In this document: positions 8,632-17,544 of the stretch, one piece after another
Numbering within the stretch: position 1 is the first letter of the stretch
How the letters are laid out: every line of letters starts with the position of its first letter
Assembly: GCF_946478955.1 (NCBI RefSeq)
Contig: NZ_CAMLDL010000014.1
Span: 1-50,248 of the forward strand
DNA length: 50,248 nucleotides
DNA from: an uncultured Sphingomonas sp.
Lineage (GTDB): Bacteria > Pseudomonadota > Alphaproteobacteria > Sphingomonadales > Sphingomonadaceae
Reading direction: 5' to 3'
Made by a program: the position numbers and the translations under genes
The notes under the pieces: model-generated
What the model was told of the DNA's origin: nothing
What the model saw: the letters and a program-made list of their open reading frames with translations, nothing else
Database searches by the model: none

Positions 8632-11600
8632 ATGTTCCTTGGAGTCGCCGGATTCGAAATCCGCTATCACCTGCGCAATCCCGTCTTCTGGGTCGCACTC
8701 GGCATTTTCTTCCTGTTCGGATTTGGCCTGACCGCCAGCGAAAATGTCCAGCTCGGAACACCTGGCGCCGTCCATGAAAACGCGCCCTACGCCATCGCAA
8801 TCGCAATGGCCCTGTTCACGATGTTCTATCAGTTCGTGGTCACCAGCTTTGTCGCCAACGCCATTGTCCGTGACGATAGCAGCGGCTTTGGTCCGATTAT
8901 CCGGTCGACCCGGTTGACCAAATATCAATTGGTTCTTGGCCGCTTCACCGGCGGATTCATCATTTCCGTCCTGGGTTATATTTCTGTCCCGCTGGGTATG
9001 GCCGTCGGCGTAATGATGCCATGGGTCGATCCGCAGACGGTGGGGCCGGGCGGCATCATGGCCTACGCCTGGAACTTCCTGATCATCGCCATTCCCAACA
9101 TCTTCCTGGTCTGTGCCTTCCTGTTCGGACTGGCCACAATTTTTCGGTCGATGATGGGAACCTATATCGGCCTCATCGTCTATCTCATCGCCTACACAAC
9201 GGGCGTCGTGATGATGAGCCAGCGCCTTGAGCTGGTCGATTTGTTCGCAAAATTCGAACCCATCGGCATGGCGGCTATCCAGGAAAGCACCCGCTACTGG
9301 ACCACGACAGAGCTCAACAGCAGATTGTTGCCGCTCGCCGGAAATGTCTTGTTCAACCGTCTGTTCGTGCTTGGCCTCGGCATTGTCATGCTTGCCCTCA
9401 CCTCATGGAAATTTTCCATGACTGAGCGGGCGCCGTCCAAGCGTAAATTGAAGAAACTGGCAAAGGCCGATGCACGCCAGGCCGCACTGGCCTCCGTCGC
9501 CCCCGCGCGTCCCGACTCTCGCCCGCAACCGGCGTTCGGCGCGGCGACCACGCGCGATCAATTCATGATCCGCCTCAAAACCGAAGTCATGCAGGTCCTG
9601 AAAAGCCCCGGTCTCATGATCATCATGCTGCTGGCCGTGGTGAATACCAGCGCCGACATCCTGACGGCGCGAACCATGTACGATGTCGGTTCCTACCCCC
9701 TGACCGCCGACGTCATCACCTCACTGCAGAACGGATTCCCGCTGTTCATGTTGATGATCGCCATCTTCTACGGCGGGGAACTGGTGTGGCGGGAACGAGA
9801 TCGCAAGCTGAACGAGATCCTCGACTCCTCCCCCGTCTCTGACTGGGTAATGGTCATCCCAAAGGTGTTGGCGATCCTGCTGGTTCTGATGCTTGCGGCA
9901 TTGTCAGGGGCGCTCGCCGGCATCGCCATTCAGGCATTCAAGGGGAACGGCTCGCTGGAAATCGGGCATTATTTCAGCTGGTTTGTGCTGCCGATTACGC
10001 TCGACATGATGCTGATCGCCATCCTGTCAGTCTTCTTCCAGGTGCTCAGCCCCAACAAATATGTCGGCTGGGCGCTGATGATGGTCTGGTTCGTTGCGGG
10101 AATTTTCCTGAACAACCTCGGCTACACCAACATTCTTTACATCTACGCCGGTACGCCGTCCGCACCGCTCAGCGACATGAATGGCAGCGGCGGTTATTGG
10201 GTCGGACCGATGGTCGCGCGGCTATACTGGCTCAGCTTCGGCGTGTTGCTGATGCTGTTTGCACATTTGGTCTGGCCGCGCGGGACCGTTACCGCGGTGC
10301 GCCCGCGCCTTGCCGAAATTGGCAAGCGCCTGACGGCACCCGTCGCGGCGACCGGCATTGCTGCCCTGCTGGTCATGATCGGCAGCGGCGCCGTGATTTA
10401 CCGAAATATCAAGCAGCTGAATGTCTACCGCACCAGCGACGAGGTCGAGAAGCGGACAGCCGATTATGAACGCAAATATTTGAAATATGTAAAGCTGGAC
10501 CAGCCAGTTGTCACGGCGGTCAGCATGAATGTCGATATTCACCCTTCACAGAAGAGGTTGGACACGGCCGGTGTCTATGACCTTCGCAACGAAACCGGAA
10601 AGCCCATCCCGGAATTGCATGTCCAGGCAGGAAACGATTCCGTTACCTTCGATCCGATTGCGGTCAAAGGGGCCACGCTTGTCTCTGCCGATAAGGATAT
10701 GGGCTATTACATCTATCGCTTCGATACACCGCTGGCGCCGGGCGCAGCCACAAAACTGACGTTTGCGTCGCATATTTGGCATCGCGGGTTTGCCAACGGT
10801 GTGCCGCAGACGGATGTGGCGCTAAATGGCACCTTTGTGAACAATTTCGCCATCACGCCACAGATTGGCATGACACGCGATGGTTTGCTCAGCGATCCCG
10901 TTAAGCGGCGACGTCAGGGTCTTCCGGCCGAACTTCGAATGGCAAAGCTGGAGGATATGAGCGCGACCCGCCGGAACGACATTGGTGCCGGTTATGTGAT
11001 GTCGAAAATTCGCGTCACGACCGACGCCGATCAAACGCCGGTCGCACCCGGGGAACGGGTTTCGGATACGACCGCCAATGGACGCCGAACCGCCCTGTTC
11101 GTCAGCAAGTCGCCCATCCAGCTGTTCTTTTCGATCCAGTCGGCCCGCTATGCCGTGGATCGCCGGATGCATAATGGCGTGATGACGGAGGTTTATTACC
11201 ATCCGGCGCACAAATGGAACGTGCCGGTAATGCAAAAGGCGTTGGCAACCGGCCTCGACTATTATCAATCGGCGTTCGGACCATATCAGTTCAACCACGC
11301 CCGGATTATCGAATTTCCTGGGTATCAAAGCTTTGCCCAGGCCTTCGCCGGAACCATGCCCTATTCGGAAAGCATCGGATTTGCGGCGAACCTGTCCGAT
11401 CCGCAGAAAATTGACATGGTGACTTACGTCACTGCGCATGAACTGGGCCATCAATATTGGGGTCATCAGGTCGCGGGCGCTCAAATGCAGGGATCAACAT
11501 TCACTGTTGAATCACTGGCCCAATATTCCGCGCTGATGGTCATGAAGAAAATCTATGGGCCGGATAAAATTCGCCTGTTCCTGAAGGAAGAGCTGGATCG

Positions 11601-12228
11601 CTATCTCCGCCGCCGCAAGGGAGAGTTGATCGAGGAACTTCCCCTCGCCCGCGTCGAAAACCAGCAGCATATCCATTATCAGAAGGGCTCGCTGGCGATG
11701 TATCTTCTCCAGGAACGGCTGGGTGAAGACGCCGTGAACCGTGCGCTTGCGCGCTATGTCCAGAAATGGAAATTCGGCGCGGCGCCCTACCCGCGTTCGC
11801 TCGATGTCATTTCCGAGTTTCGTAAAGAGGCAAAGACACCGGAACAGCAGGCGTTGATCACCGACCTCTTTGAAAAGATCACCATCTATGACCTGAAAGT
11901 CACCGATGCCGTGACCCGCAAGGACCGATCCGGAAACTGGGTGACGACCCTCACCGTCGATGCTGGCAAATATTATGCGGCCGGTGACGGCACCGAAACC
12001 CGCACGCCATTGAATGAACAGATCGAGATTGGCCTGTTCACCGAACGGCCCGGCAGCGGCACCTTTGATCGCCGCAATGTGATTGAAATGAAGCGGATGC
12101 CAATTCACGCCGGCAAACAGACGATCGTTTTGACGACCAAGGCGCGACCGAGCGTGGCGGGCATCGACCCCTATAATTTCTACATCGACCGCAACAGCGA
12201 CGATAATCTGTCGTCCGTCACAGGTTAG
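8632..12228 (+). CDS. ABC-2 permease fused to M1 aminopeptidase domain (1198 aa)
   Basis: The N-terminal ~570 residues hold two blocks of about six membrane segments each, as in ABC-2 permeases, separated by a polar Lys/Arg/Ala linker near residues 265-310. After the last segment (around residue 580) a long extracytoplasmic part ends in an M1-type metallopeptidase domain. Its zinc site is HELGHQYWGHQ with the downstream Glu in TVESLAQYS, giving the HExxH-x18-E gluzincin pattern. Such permease-aminopeptidase fusions are known in Bacteroidetes and proteobacteria, but their substrate is unclear. GGAG lies 7 bases before the ATG. A GAMEN-type exopeptidase motif is replaced by a FAGTMPYSES-like region, so peptidase activity is probable rather than certain. 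Confidence 0.92.
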   Translation: MFLGVAGFEIRYHLRNPVFWVALGIFFLFGFGLTASENVQLGTPGAVHENAPYAIAIAMALFTMFYQFVVTSFVANAIVRDDSSGFGPIIRSTRLTKYQLVLGRFTGGFIISVLGYISVPLGMAVGVMMPWVDPQTVGPGGIMAYAWNFLIIAIPNIFLVCAFLFGLATIFRSMMGTYIGLIVYLIAYTTGVVMMSQRLELVDLFAKFEPIGMAAIQESTRYWTTTELNSRLLPLAGNVLFNRLFVLGLGIVMLALTSWKFSMTERAPSKRKLKKLAKADARQAALASVAPARPDSRPQPAFGAATTRDQFMIRLKTEVMQVLKSPGLMIIMLLAVVNTSADILTARTMYDVGSYPLTADVITSLQNGFPLFMLMIAIFYGGELVWRERDRKLNEILDSSPVSDWVMVIPKVLAILLVLMLAALSGALAGIAIQAFKGNGSLEIGHYFSWFVLPITLDMMLIAILSVFFQVLSPNKYVGWALMMVWFVAGIFLNNLGYTNILYIYAGTPSAPLSDMNGSGGYWVGPMVARLYWLSFGVLLMLFAHLVWPRGTVTAVRPRLAEIGKRLTAPVAATGIAALLVMIGSGAVIYRNIKQLNVYRTSDEVEKRTADYERKYLKYVKLDQPVVTAVSMNVDIHPSQKRLDTAGVYDLRNETGKPIPELHVQAGNDSVTFDPIAVKGATLVSADKDMGYYIYRFDTPLAPGAATKLTFASHIWHRGFANGVPQTDVALNGTFVNNFAITPQIGMTRDGLLSDPVKRRRQGLPAELRMAKLEDMSATRRNDIGAGYVMSKIRVTTDADQTPVAPGERVSDTTANGRRTALFVSKSPIQLFFSIQSARYAVDRRMHNGVMTEVYYHPAHKWNVPVMQKALATGLDYYQSAFGPYQFNHARIIEFPGYQSFAQAFAGTMPYSESIGFAANLSDPQKIDMVTYVTAHELGHQYWGHQVAGAQMQGSTFTVESLAQYSALMVMKKIYGPDKIRLFLKEELDRYLRRRKGELIEELPLARVENQQHIHYQKGSLAMYLLQERLGEDAVNRALARYVQKWKFGAAPYPRSLDVISEFRKEAKTPEQQALITDLFEKITIYDLKVTDAVTRKDRSGNWVTTLTVDAGKYYAAGDGTETRTPLNEQIEIGLFTERPGSGTFDRRNVIEMKRMPIHAGKQTIVLTTKARPSVAGIDPYNFYIDRNSDDNLSSVTG

Positions 12229-12242
12229 TTGACGCAAAAAAA

Positions 12243-12268
12243 GGAGCCCGCCAATCAAGGCGGGCTCC
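12243..12268 (-). terminator. Intrinsic terminator of urcA
   Basis: A GGAGCCCGCC / GGCGGGCTCC stem with loop AATCAA is followed on the minus strand by a run of T (A at 12235-12242 on plus). This orientation fits termination of urcA. For the converging permease gene it would act only as a hairpin. Confidence 0.85.
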
Positions 12269-12294
12269 CCTCACTCGTCGCATTATGTCGGCCC

Positions 12295-12645
12295 TTAGCG
12301 GGCACGAAGCACAATCTGCGTTCCCGAACCCCCGTTCCGGGCGAGCGATTGGTTCATCGCGTCGTTCATCTGGGCCATTCCGTCCCGAACTGCGCCGTCG
12401 AAGCAGCGATCGCGGGCGGCGGACAGATACAATGGGTCGATATTATTATCGAAGCAGATCGACTTGGCCGCCGTGTGAATGCGGGTTTTCAGTCGGTCCT
12501 GACCTTCGTCCGACGCCAGGTTAAGATCAGCGTAGGAAACATGGGCAGTCGCAACGTCCGAGCCGTAGACGGTAACCTGCGCGCTGGCGATCCCCGTCCC
12601 AAGGCCCGATGCGATCAGCGAAAGTGCGATCAGATTGCGGTACAT
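12295..12645 (-). CDS. UrcA family periplasmic protein
   Basis: The 116-residue protein has a signal peptide (MYRNLIALSLIASGLGTGIASA, cut near residue 22) and then a mature domain with VSYADLNLASDEGQDRLKTRI, followed by two cysteines (ICFDNN and RCFDGAV) that probably form a disulphide. This is the UrcA family of small secreted proteins common in sphingomonads; their role is unknown. The frame stays open upstream to 12810, but GGAG lies 9 bases before the ATG at 12645 and the signal peptide begins there. A near-perfect 33-bp palindrome lies 84 bases upstream, and a terminator follows. Confidence 0.88.
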   Translation of the reverse strand: MYRNLIALSLIASGLGTGIASAQVTVYGSDVATAHVSYADLNLASDEGQDRLKTRIHTAAKSICFDNNIDPLYLSAARDRCFDGAVRDGMAQMNDAMNQSLARNGGSGTQIVLRAR

Positions 12646-12728
12646 GGTATTCTCCTCTTCAGCGCTTCGGCAGAACACCGGAGCTGGCCTCTTGATAGAA
12701 GAGGAATGCGGATCCATCCTGTCATCCG

Positions 12729-12761
12729 TATGGAAAGATTCTGATGCAGATTCTTTCCATA
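12729..12761. promoter_or_regulatory. 33-bp near-perfect palindrome upstream of urcA
   Basis: The left arm TATGGAAAGATTCTG and the right arm CAGATTCTTTCCATA match at 14 of 15 positions around an ATG centre. It lies 84-116 bases before the urcA start, in a ~390-base stretch without a convincing gene (12646-13039). An operator for a dimeric regulator, or a leader-RNA hairpin, are both possible. Confidence 0.5.
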
Positions 12762-12815
12762 ATTCAATGAGATATATGTCGTGGAAGCGCAGCTCGTATC
12801 CAGCGGACACAAATA

Positions 12816-12843
12816 GAGGGGGCCCGTGCCGGCGGGCCCCCTC
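12816..12843. other. GC-rich hairpin in the urcA-GNAT interval
   Basis: GAGGGGGCCCG and CGGGCCCCCTC form a perfect 11-base stem around TGCCGG. There is no T-run on the plus side; the minus side continues CTATTTGT. It could be a weak terminator for the minus-strand GNAT gene or a structured element. Confidence 0.4.
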
Positions 12844-12980
12844 GCCTTCGTGATCGGTCGGTTGCCAAACCCATCCGAAGGTAGATCACATCTGCCGGCA
12901 CAGCCCCCTAATGCGCGTCGGACAAGTGCGATCTCTAGTCATCACGTGGTCAGCGACCTGACCCGTCAATTCCCTGGGGC

Positions 12981-13024
12981 GGAGCTGCCGACCCTGTTCC
13001 CCCGAATTGGGGTCGGCAAGCTCC
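12981..13024. other. Stem-loop downstream of the GNAT gene
   Basis: GGAGCTGCCGACCC (12981-12994) pairs with GGGGTCGGCAAGCTCC (13009-13024) apart from one bulged base, directly after the GNAT stop at 13040. No T-run follows, so it is more likely an mRNA 3'-end stabilising structure than a classic terminator. Confidence 0.35.
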
Positions 13025-13039
13025 TGGGGAGTTGAATAT

Positions 13040-13729
13040 CTATTTCTCGTATCCGGGCATCGTCCGTTTGAAGAAAATGGACGGCGCCCCCCGATATTCC
13101 GCATATCGAAACGGCTTAAACCCAAGCTTGTGTGCAATCCGAAGCGACGAGCGATTGCGTGAATGGATGATGCAGACTGTGCGCATTGAACCGCGATGCT
13201 CTTCCATCCATTCGACCGCAGCCTTGATCGCCTCAGTCGCGTATCCCTGGCGCCGTGCATCTTTAACGATGGTCCAGCTAGCCTCTGGGCAATAGTCAAA
13301 TTCGCCGCCAAGACCCCGCCGGAAATCGCCAAAGCCGACTTCACCGACAAAGGTTCCGGTCGCCTTTTCGAATACCGCGAACGGACCGTAACCAAGCAGC
13401 TGCCAATGCCCCGACTGACGGAGGAAGCGAGTCCATGCCTCGTCGCTGGAAAATGGTCCGCGGTGTGCAAAGGCGAAGCTTTCGGCATCCGCCATCATCG
13501 CGAAATAGGCCGGAAAATCTGACGGAACCATCGGCCGCAAAATTAGCCGCTCCGTTTCCAGCACGACGCGCAGATGTTCGTCGACTTCGTCCAGCGGACG
13601 GCCCGACATTGGTGACACTAACGGTGCATTCGTCATCACCAGCAAACGCGGCTTCAGCCGACTGTGCTGGGGGTCACGAGCGGCCGGATGGCTCGTTCCG
13701 ACCGCTCGTGCCAAGCTCTTAACCGACAT
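13040..13729 (-). CDS. GNAT family N-acetyltransferase (RimJ-like)
   Basis: An acetyl-CoA dependent N-acetyltransferase of the RimJ/RimL type is predicted; the acceptor is unknown. The domain starts at VLETERLILRPM (about residue 57) and contains the acetyl-CoA loop region KDARRQGYATEAIKAA, then SLRIAHKLGF, both typical. I chose ATG 13729 because AAGGGG lies about 9 bases upstream and it overlaps the stop of a small upstream ORF by 11 bases. A later ATG at 13636 would remove 31 residues that carry no recognisable domain, so it remains possible. A stem-loop follows the stop. Confidence 0.85.
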   Translation of the reverse strand: MSVKSLARAVGTSHPAARDPQHSRLKPRLLVMTNAPLVSPMSGRPLDEVDEHLRVVLETERLILRPMVPSDFPAYFAMMADAESFAFAHRGPFSSDEAWTRFLRQSGHWQLLGYGPFAVFEKATGTFVGEVGFGDFRRGLGGEFDYCPEASWTIVKDARRQGYATEAIKAAVEWMEEHRGSMRTVCIIHSRNRSSLRIAHKLGFKPFRYAEYRGAPSIFFKRTMPGYEK

Positions 13730-13832
13730 GACCCTGCCCCTTCCCGCTGAAGGAGGTCGACAGAGTTGTCGCGCTGAGGAGTTGCTCGATAAGCCTGATG
13801 GCTACCGGTGCTGGCATGATCATGATGCTCAT
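13719..13832 (-). CDS. Possible 37-residue ORF coupled to GNAT gene
   Basis: This small ORF starts with MSIMIMPAPVAIRLIEQLLS and ends KGQGHVG. It has a very strong ribosome site (GAGGAGAAGG) 2-3 bases before its ATG, and its TAA overlaps the start of the GNAT gene by 11 bases. No family is recognised. It may be a leader peptide that opens the GNAT start or a decayed gene fragment. Confidence 0.4.
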   Translation of the reverse strand: MSIMIMPAPVAIRLIEQLLSATTLSTSFSGKGQGHVG

Positions 13833-13915
13833 TGCCTTCTCCTCAACTTGTCCCGCGCTTTTGCTTGGGGTGTGAGAAGCATTTATGACGTTTCATGACC
13901 CGCATCCTGTGAAAA

Positions 13916-13951
13916 TCCGGAAATTTCACGATTCCAGAATCTTTCCAGAAT
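13916..13951 (+). promoter_or_regulatory. Tandem TTCCAGAAT repeats, candidate OmpR-type operator
   Basis: TTCCAGAAT occurs at 13932-13940 and again at 13943-13951, an 11-base period, i.e. one helical turn. A related TCCGGAAAT lies at 13916-13924 and ATTCCGGAC lies further down. Direct repeats of this spacing are the usual targets of OmpR/PhoB-type winged-helix domains, which the next gene encodes, so autoregulation is likely. Confidence 0.45.
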
Positions 13952-14084
13952 TCGGCGAAATGTCGCGGTATCCGTAAGATTCCGGACTTTTCGCATTGCA
14001 TCATACGGAGGACGGGCTGATAACGACCTTAGTAAAAAGGGGGTGGGTCGGCGTATCGGCCCAACCGGAGTTGAGGACTCGTGG

Positions 14085-15656
14085 ATGCCGGACCACGCGA
14101 ACTCGCCGGCACGTATCGCTGTTGGCGAGTATATCGTTGACCGAAACGACGAGCGCCTGATTGGCCCGTCGGGACCTGTGAAGCTTGGAAACAAGGCTTT
14201 TCGGGTTCTTTTGGCGTTGGTCGATCAGGAAGGGCAGCTCCTTACCAAAGACGCGCTATTTTCAACCGTCTGGGACGGGACCATTGTTTCCGAAAGCGCC
14301 CTCACCTCGACGATCAAGGAATTGCGCCGCGCGCTTGGCGACGGGTCGAAGACGCCCAGCTATATCGAAAGCGTTTACGGCCGCGGCTACCGGTTAATTG
14401 CCGAGGTTAGCGAAGCACCGGAATCGCTCAAAATCTCAAGCGATTTCGTCAATCAGAAGACGATCGAGGAAAGTCGGCCGCCCGTGATCGTCGTATCCGG
14501 CTTCAATGATGATGCCGTGAAAGACCTCCTGCCGTACGCGGGTCCGGCGCTTCGCGAAGAAGTCCTGTCCGGTCTGTCACGTTTCCGCGAAATTCAGTTG
14601 ATTTCGGATGTTCATTTCGATGAGCATCGGCCAGGCGCATCAACAACCGATCGGGCGTATCAGCTAACAGGTACCCTCCTACCGGAACGAGATTCTGCAA
14701 AGGTGATCGCACGCCTGCGCCGCCTTGCCGACGGGCGGGTATTATGGGTCGAGTCCATGTCACTCGCCAAGGACGGTCTGATCGAGGGTGTTGACCGGAT
14801 TGTGCGGAAAATTATCGGCGCTGTGCTTCCCGTCGTCGACCAAGACGTTTTCCAATCACTGAACGTCAGCGGAAGCCTGTATGACCGCTACGTTCAGGCT
14901 AAGCATATTTCCCTTAATCCCGCCAATTACCTCGATGCCAGAAAGGCGTCGAGCACGTTGGAAGCAATCATTCGCGAAAATCCGAACTTCGCATTGCCCT
15001 ACGCCCCCCTCGTCCGGCTGTATAATACCGATTACTTCTTCACCGGATTTGGCACCTCCACCAGTGAAAGCCGGGCCAACGCATTGGCGCTCGCGAAGAA
15101 GCAATTGACGATCGATCCGGGCGAAGTGCACGCTTACACCGCGCTGGCTTTTTGCAATCTCTATAACGGTAATTGGGCCCATGCCCTGGCAAATGCAGAG
15201 CAGGCGTTGGACCGAAATCCATTCAACGCGCTGCGCCTAAATGAGGTGGCCGCAATCGTCACATATCTGGGCGATTTTGATCGGGCAGAAACCCTGCTTA
15301 ACCGCAGCGCGGAGCTACAGCCGTATCAAGCCGACTATAATCTGGAAGACGTTGGCCGATTGCACATGCTGCGCGGCGACCATCAAACGGCCGCCGAATT
15401 TTTCATGTTGATGATGAGCCGCCAAGTATGGTCGCATCTCTATGAAGCGATCAATGCCATCGAGCTTGGCCATGCCGACGCACCCGCCGACTTCGCGGCC
15501 TGGAAACAGCGGATTGTCGATGGATGGAAGGGCAATTCAATCCCGACCAACGACCGTATCCTGGAGTTCATCCGCTATCATCATCCATTCAAGGGTAGTG
15601 CAGGCGACAAATTATTCGCGATGGCGGAATCGGCGCTGGCGGCGACAAATTCGTAA
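14085..15656 (+). CDS. Winged-helix (OmpR-type) / TPR transcriptional regulator
   Basis: The 523-residue protein begins with an OmpR/PhoB-type DNA-binding domain: GPVKLGNKAFRVLLALVDQ, then VWDGTIVSESALTSTIKELR and the wing YGRGYRLIA (within residues ~15-110). A central region (~130-260) looks like the TolB/adenylate-cyclase-associated domain seen in CadC-like regulators, and the C-terminal half holds TPR repeats (ANALALAKKQLTIDPGEVHA, ALANAEQALDRNPFNALRL). There is no receiver domain and no clear membrane segment. ATG 14085 has GAGG 9 bases upstream; a GTG at 14043 is the alternative. It converges on the tfuA-like gene and overlaps it by 76 bases, so it is a plausible local regulator of the YcaO-TfuA locus. 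Confidence 0.85.
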   Translation: MPDHANSPARIAVGEYIVDRNDERLIGPSGPVKLGNKAFRVLLALVDQEGQLLTKDALFSTVWDGTIVSESALTSTIKELRRALGDGSKTPSYIESVYGRGYRLIAEVSEAPESLKISSDFVNQKTIEESRPPVIVVSGFNDDAVKDLLPYAGPALREEVLSGLSRFREIQLISDVHFDEHRPGASTTDRAYQLTGTLLPERDSAKVIARLRRLADGRVLWVESMSLAKDGLIEGVDRIVRKIIGAVLPVVDQDVFQSLNVSGSLYDRYVQAKHISLNPANYLDARKASSTLEAIIRENPNFALPYAPLVRLYNTDYFFTGFGTSTSESRANALALAKKQLTIDPGEVHAYTALAFCNLYNGNWAHALANAEQALDRNPFNALRLNEVAAIVTYLGDFDRAETLLNRSAELQPYQADYNLEDVGRLHMLRGDHQTAAEFFMLMMSRQVWSHLYEAINAIELGHADAPADFAAWKQRIVDGWKGNSIPTNDRILEFIRYHHPFKGSAGDKLFAMAESALAATNS

Positions 15657-16351
15657 AGCCGATCCAGGAAAATCGTTCGCGGTGGTGCTTCGTTGGACAG
15701 AACTGCGGCGCTTCCAGCACTAATCGCAAAATCGACGCATCGCTCGGCATCGGCCCGTTTCAGCTGGACATGATTCTGCTCGATCCAAGTTATCAGATCC
15801 GCCGACAGGCCCTGCGCCGCCATCACCTTGCATATGAAGGGCCAATCGCGGTCTTCGAAATGAATATCGTGAATTATGACACGGATGTTGTGGGCGGCAT
15901 CACGGTCGATGAGCCGGTGGCGATAGGCGGCCGCCAATGTCGCCCGAATTTCAATCATCGGCACGCTAAGCGACACCCAGTTTAGCTCCTCCGGTCCATG
16001 AACAAGCGCAACCTCGTCGTCGCCAGCTAGCAATCCTGATCGATAGGCGTGGTAGATCGAACCGACCCCAATCATGCCAAAGGCGTCAAGCTCAGCAGCC
16101 CTAAGAGCGCCCATGCTCGATGCTCCAACCAAACGAATGCCCTGCGACAACAGGTCGAGAAGCTCTTTGTGCCACGGCGATGCGCAATGATCGAAATAGC
16201 CATCAATCAGGACAATTGTGTCGTGCCCCGCGTTTCGAATGGACAGCATGTCGCCCGCGCGCGCCGGCGGATACCAGCAAACGCTCCGCCAACGATTGCG
16301 CAATGATGGCGGAATCGACGGACCAGCAAAGACCGCGACAGAGGCGCTCAC
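15581..16351 (-). CDS. TfuA-like protein (YcaO partner)
   Basis: The TfuA family partners YcaO enzymes in peptide and protein thioamidation and is named after trifolitoxin production. The central block IVLIDGYFDHCASPWHKELL followed by GIRLVGASSMGALRAAEL and HGPEELNWVSLSVPM is diagnostic. It starts with GTG, whose GTGA overlaps the YcaO stop, so the two are translationally coupled. The length of 256 residues fits TfuA-core proteins plus a C-terminal extension. In YcaO-TfuA thioamide systems TfuA is thought to recruit or supply the sulphur donor; that role is taken from the family. Confidence 0.9.
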   Translation of the reverse strand: MSASVAVFAGPSIPPSLRNRWRSVCWYPPARAGDMLSIRNAGHDTIVLIDGYFDHCASPWHKELLDLLSQGIRLVGASSMGALRAAELDAFGMIGVGSIYHAYRSGLLAGDDEVALVHGPEELNWVSLSVPMIEIRATLAAAYRHRLIDRDAAHNIRVIIHDIHFEDRDWPFICKVMAAQGLSADLITWIEQNHVQLKRADAERCVDFAISAGSAAVLSNEAPPRTIFLDRLYEFVAASADSAIANNLSPALPLNG

Positions 16352-17544
16352 GCCGCTCTCCTCGTGCGATTATAAAATCCGAGACCGGGGGCAAAGGCGC
16401 GACTGACCTGGATTGGGCCGTGGTCCGCAACATGGACAAAGGCCACTGGCCCGAGCCCTTCCGCCTCGATGACAGTGCACAGCGCCTCAATATCGGTTGC
16501 GCCCGGTTCAACCCGGGCAAATGACTTCGGCGTCATGCCGGGCGGCAATGGGAGGCCGAAAACGACCCGAACGACGTCTGCGTTGGTCCGGAAATCACGC
16601 GGGTCAATGTCGTCGCGGGCGCCCGCAATATAGGCGCACCGGCACTGAATGGCCTCACTAACCGCACGCAGGAGCGCGATTTCCGGTATTGGATGAGCGG
16701 CGGTACCCTCCATCGCCTGATAGGCAATGCCGCCCTTGCCAAGGTCGGAGATTTCCGCCGCGACCACGGGCGTCCCGGTAAGCGAGGGCACATGGTAACA
16801 TTGAAGCCGGGCGCCAACCTTGCGCAGCTGTTCAATCCATTCCTGCAACCAGTCGTACCTGACATTCTTCAGATCAATCACGTCGAACATGCGGTCGATC
16901 ATGTCCTTTACCCGCCACGCGGCGATCGCATCTCGTTCGATCAATTCCATTAGCGCGGCGACGCGCGACGCATCGCGGCTAAATCCGGCAGCCAGACCGC
17001 TGCTCGAGCGTTCGATGCCCCCGGCGCGGGCCGTAGTGAAATCAAGCGACACGCTGGCAAAGGGCACCACCGCCGGACGCCCGTCCAGTTGATACGCCAC
17101 GCTCCACTCGATTGGCACGTCCGTTGGTGGCACGGCCATTCGACTCCGGGCAAAATCTGCCCATTGGCCAATGCGATGATTAATGGGAACGTCGTTCCAA
17201 CTCGCAATCATTTCAATACGGTCAAAGCGTTCCGCACTGTCGCTTTCGATCGCTTCCATAATTGCGCCAAGTTCGGCCTGAGCATGGGTTTGCCCGCGAC
17301 CTTGATGCACACTCAACGAGCGGCTCATTGGCCGAATGGCCTGCCACACGGGCATCCCAATCCGGTCCAGCCTCGTGACGTCGGCGCGCCTCGTCACGCC
17401 GCACCGCGACCCAACAACGCGCGCTTGATCCAGTAGATGCACGGCCTCTACCGGGCGGAGGGGATCGCTCACCCTATGACGCGGCTGACGACTCGGACGA
17501 AGGCTAATCGTCGCGGTTGACGTTCTGACAGCTGAAACTGTCAT
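16348..17544 (-). CDS. YcaO-domain cyclodehydratase / thioamidase
   Basis: YcaO proteins activate backbone amides with ATP and install azolines, amidines or thioamides. This 398-residue protein has the family pattern QGRGQTHAQAELGAIMEAIE (residues ~81-100), the ATP-binding helix ASRVAALMELIERDAIAAW (192-210) and ExxQ in SEAIQCR (E297, Q300). The C-terminus ends NRTRRAA, without the Pro-rich tail of azoline-forming enzymes. Together with the coupled TfuA this favours thioamidation. The ATG at 17544 overlaps the preceding small gene by 41 bases and lacks a clear ribosome site, consistent with coupling. The substrate is unknown; the small upstream protein is the obvious candidate. Confidence 0.92.
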   Translation of the reverse strand: MTVSAVRTSTATISLRPSRQPRHRVSDPLRPVEAVHLLDQARVVGSRCGVTRRADVTRLDRIGMPVWQAIRPMSRSLSVHQGRGQTHAQAELGAIMEAIESDSAERFDRIEMIASWNDVPINHRIGQWADFARSRMAVPPTDVPIEWSVAYQLDGRPAVVPFASVSLDFTTARAGGIERSSSGLAAGFSRDASRVAALMELIERDAIAAWRVKDMIDRMFDVIDLKNVRYDWLQEWIEQLRKVGARLQCYHVPSLTGTPVVAAEISDLGKGGIAYQAMEGTAAHPIPEIALLRAVSEAIQCRCAYIAGARDDIDPRDFRTNADVVRVVFGLPLPPGMTPKSFARVEPGATDIEALCTVIEAEGLGPVAFVHVADHGPIQVSRAFAPGLGFYNRTRRAA

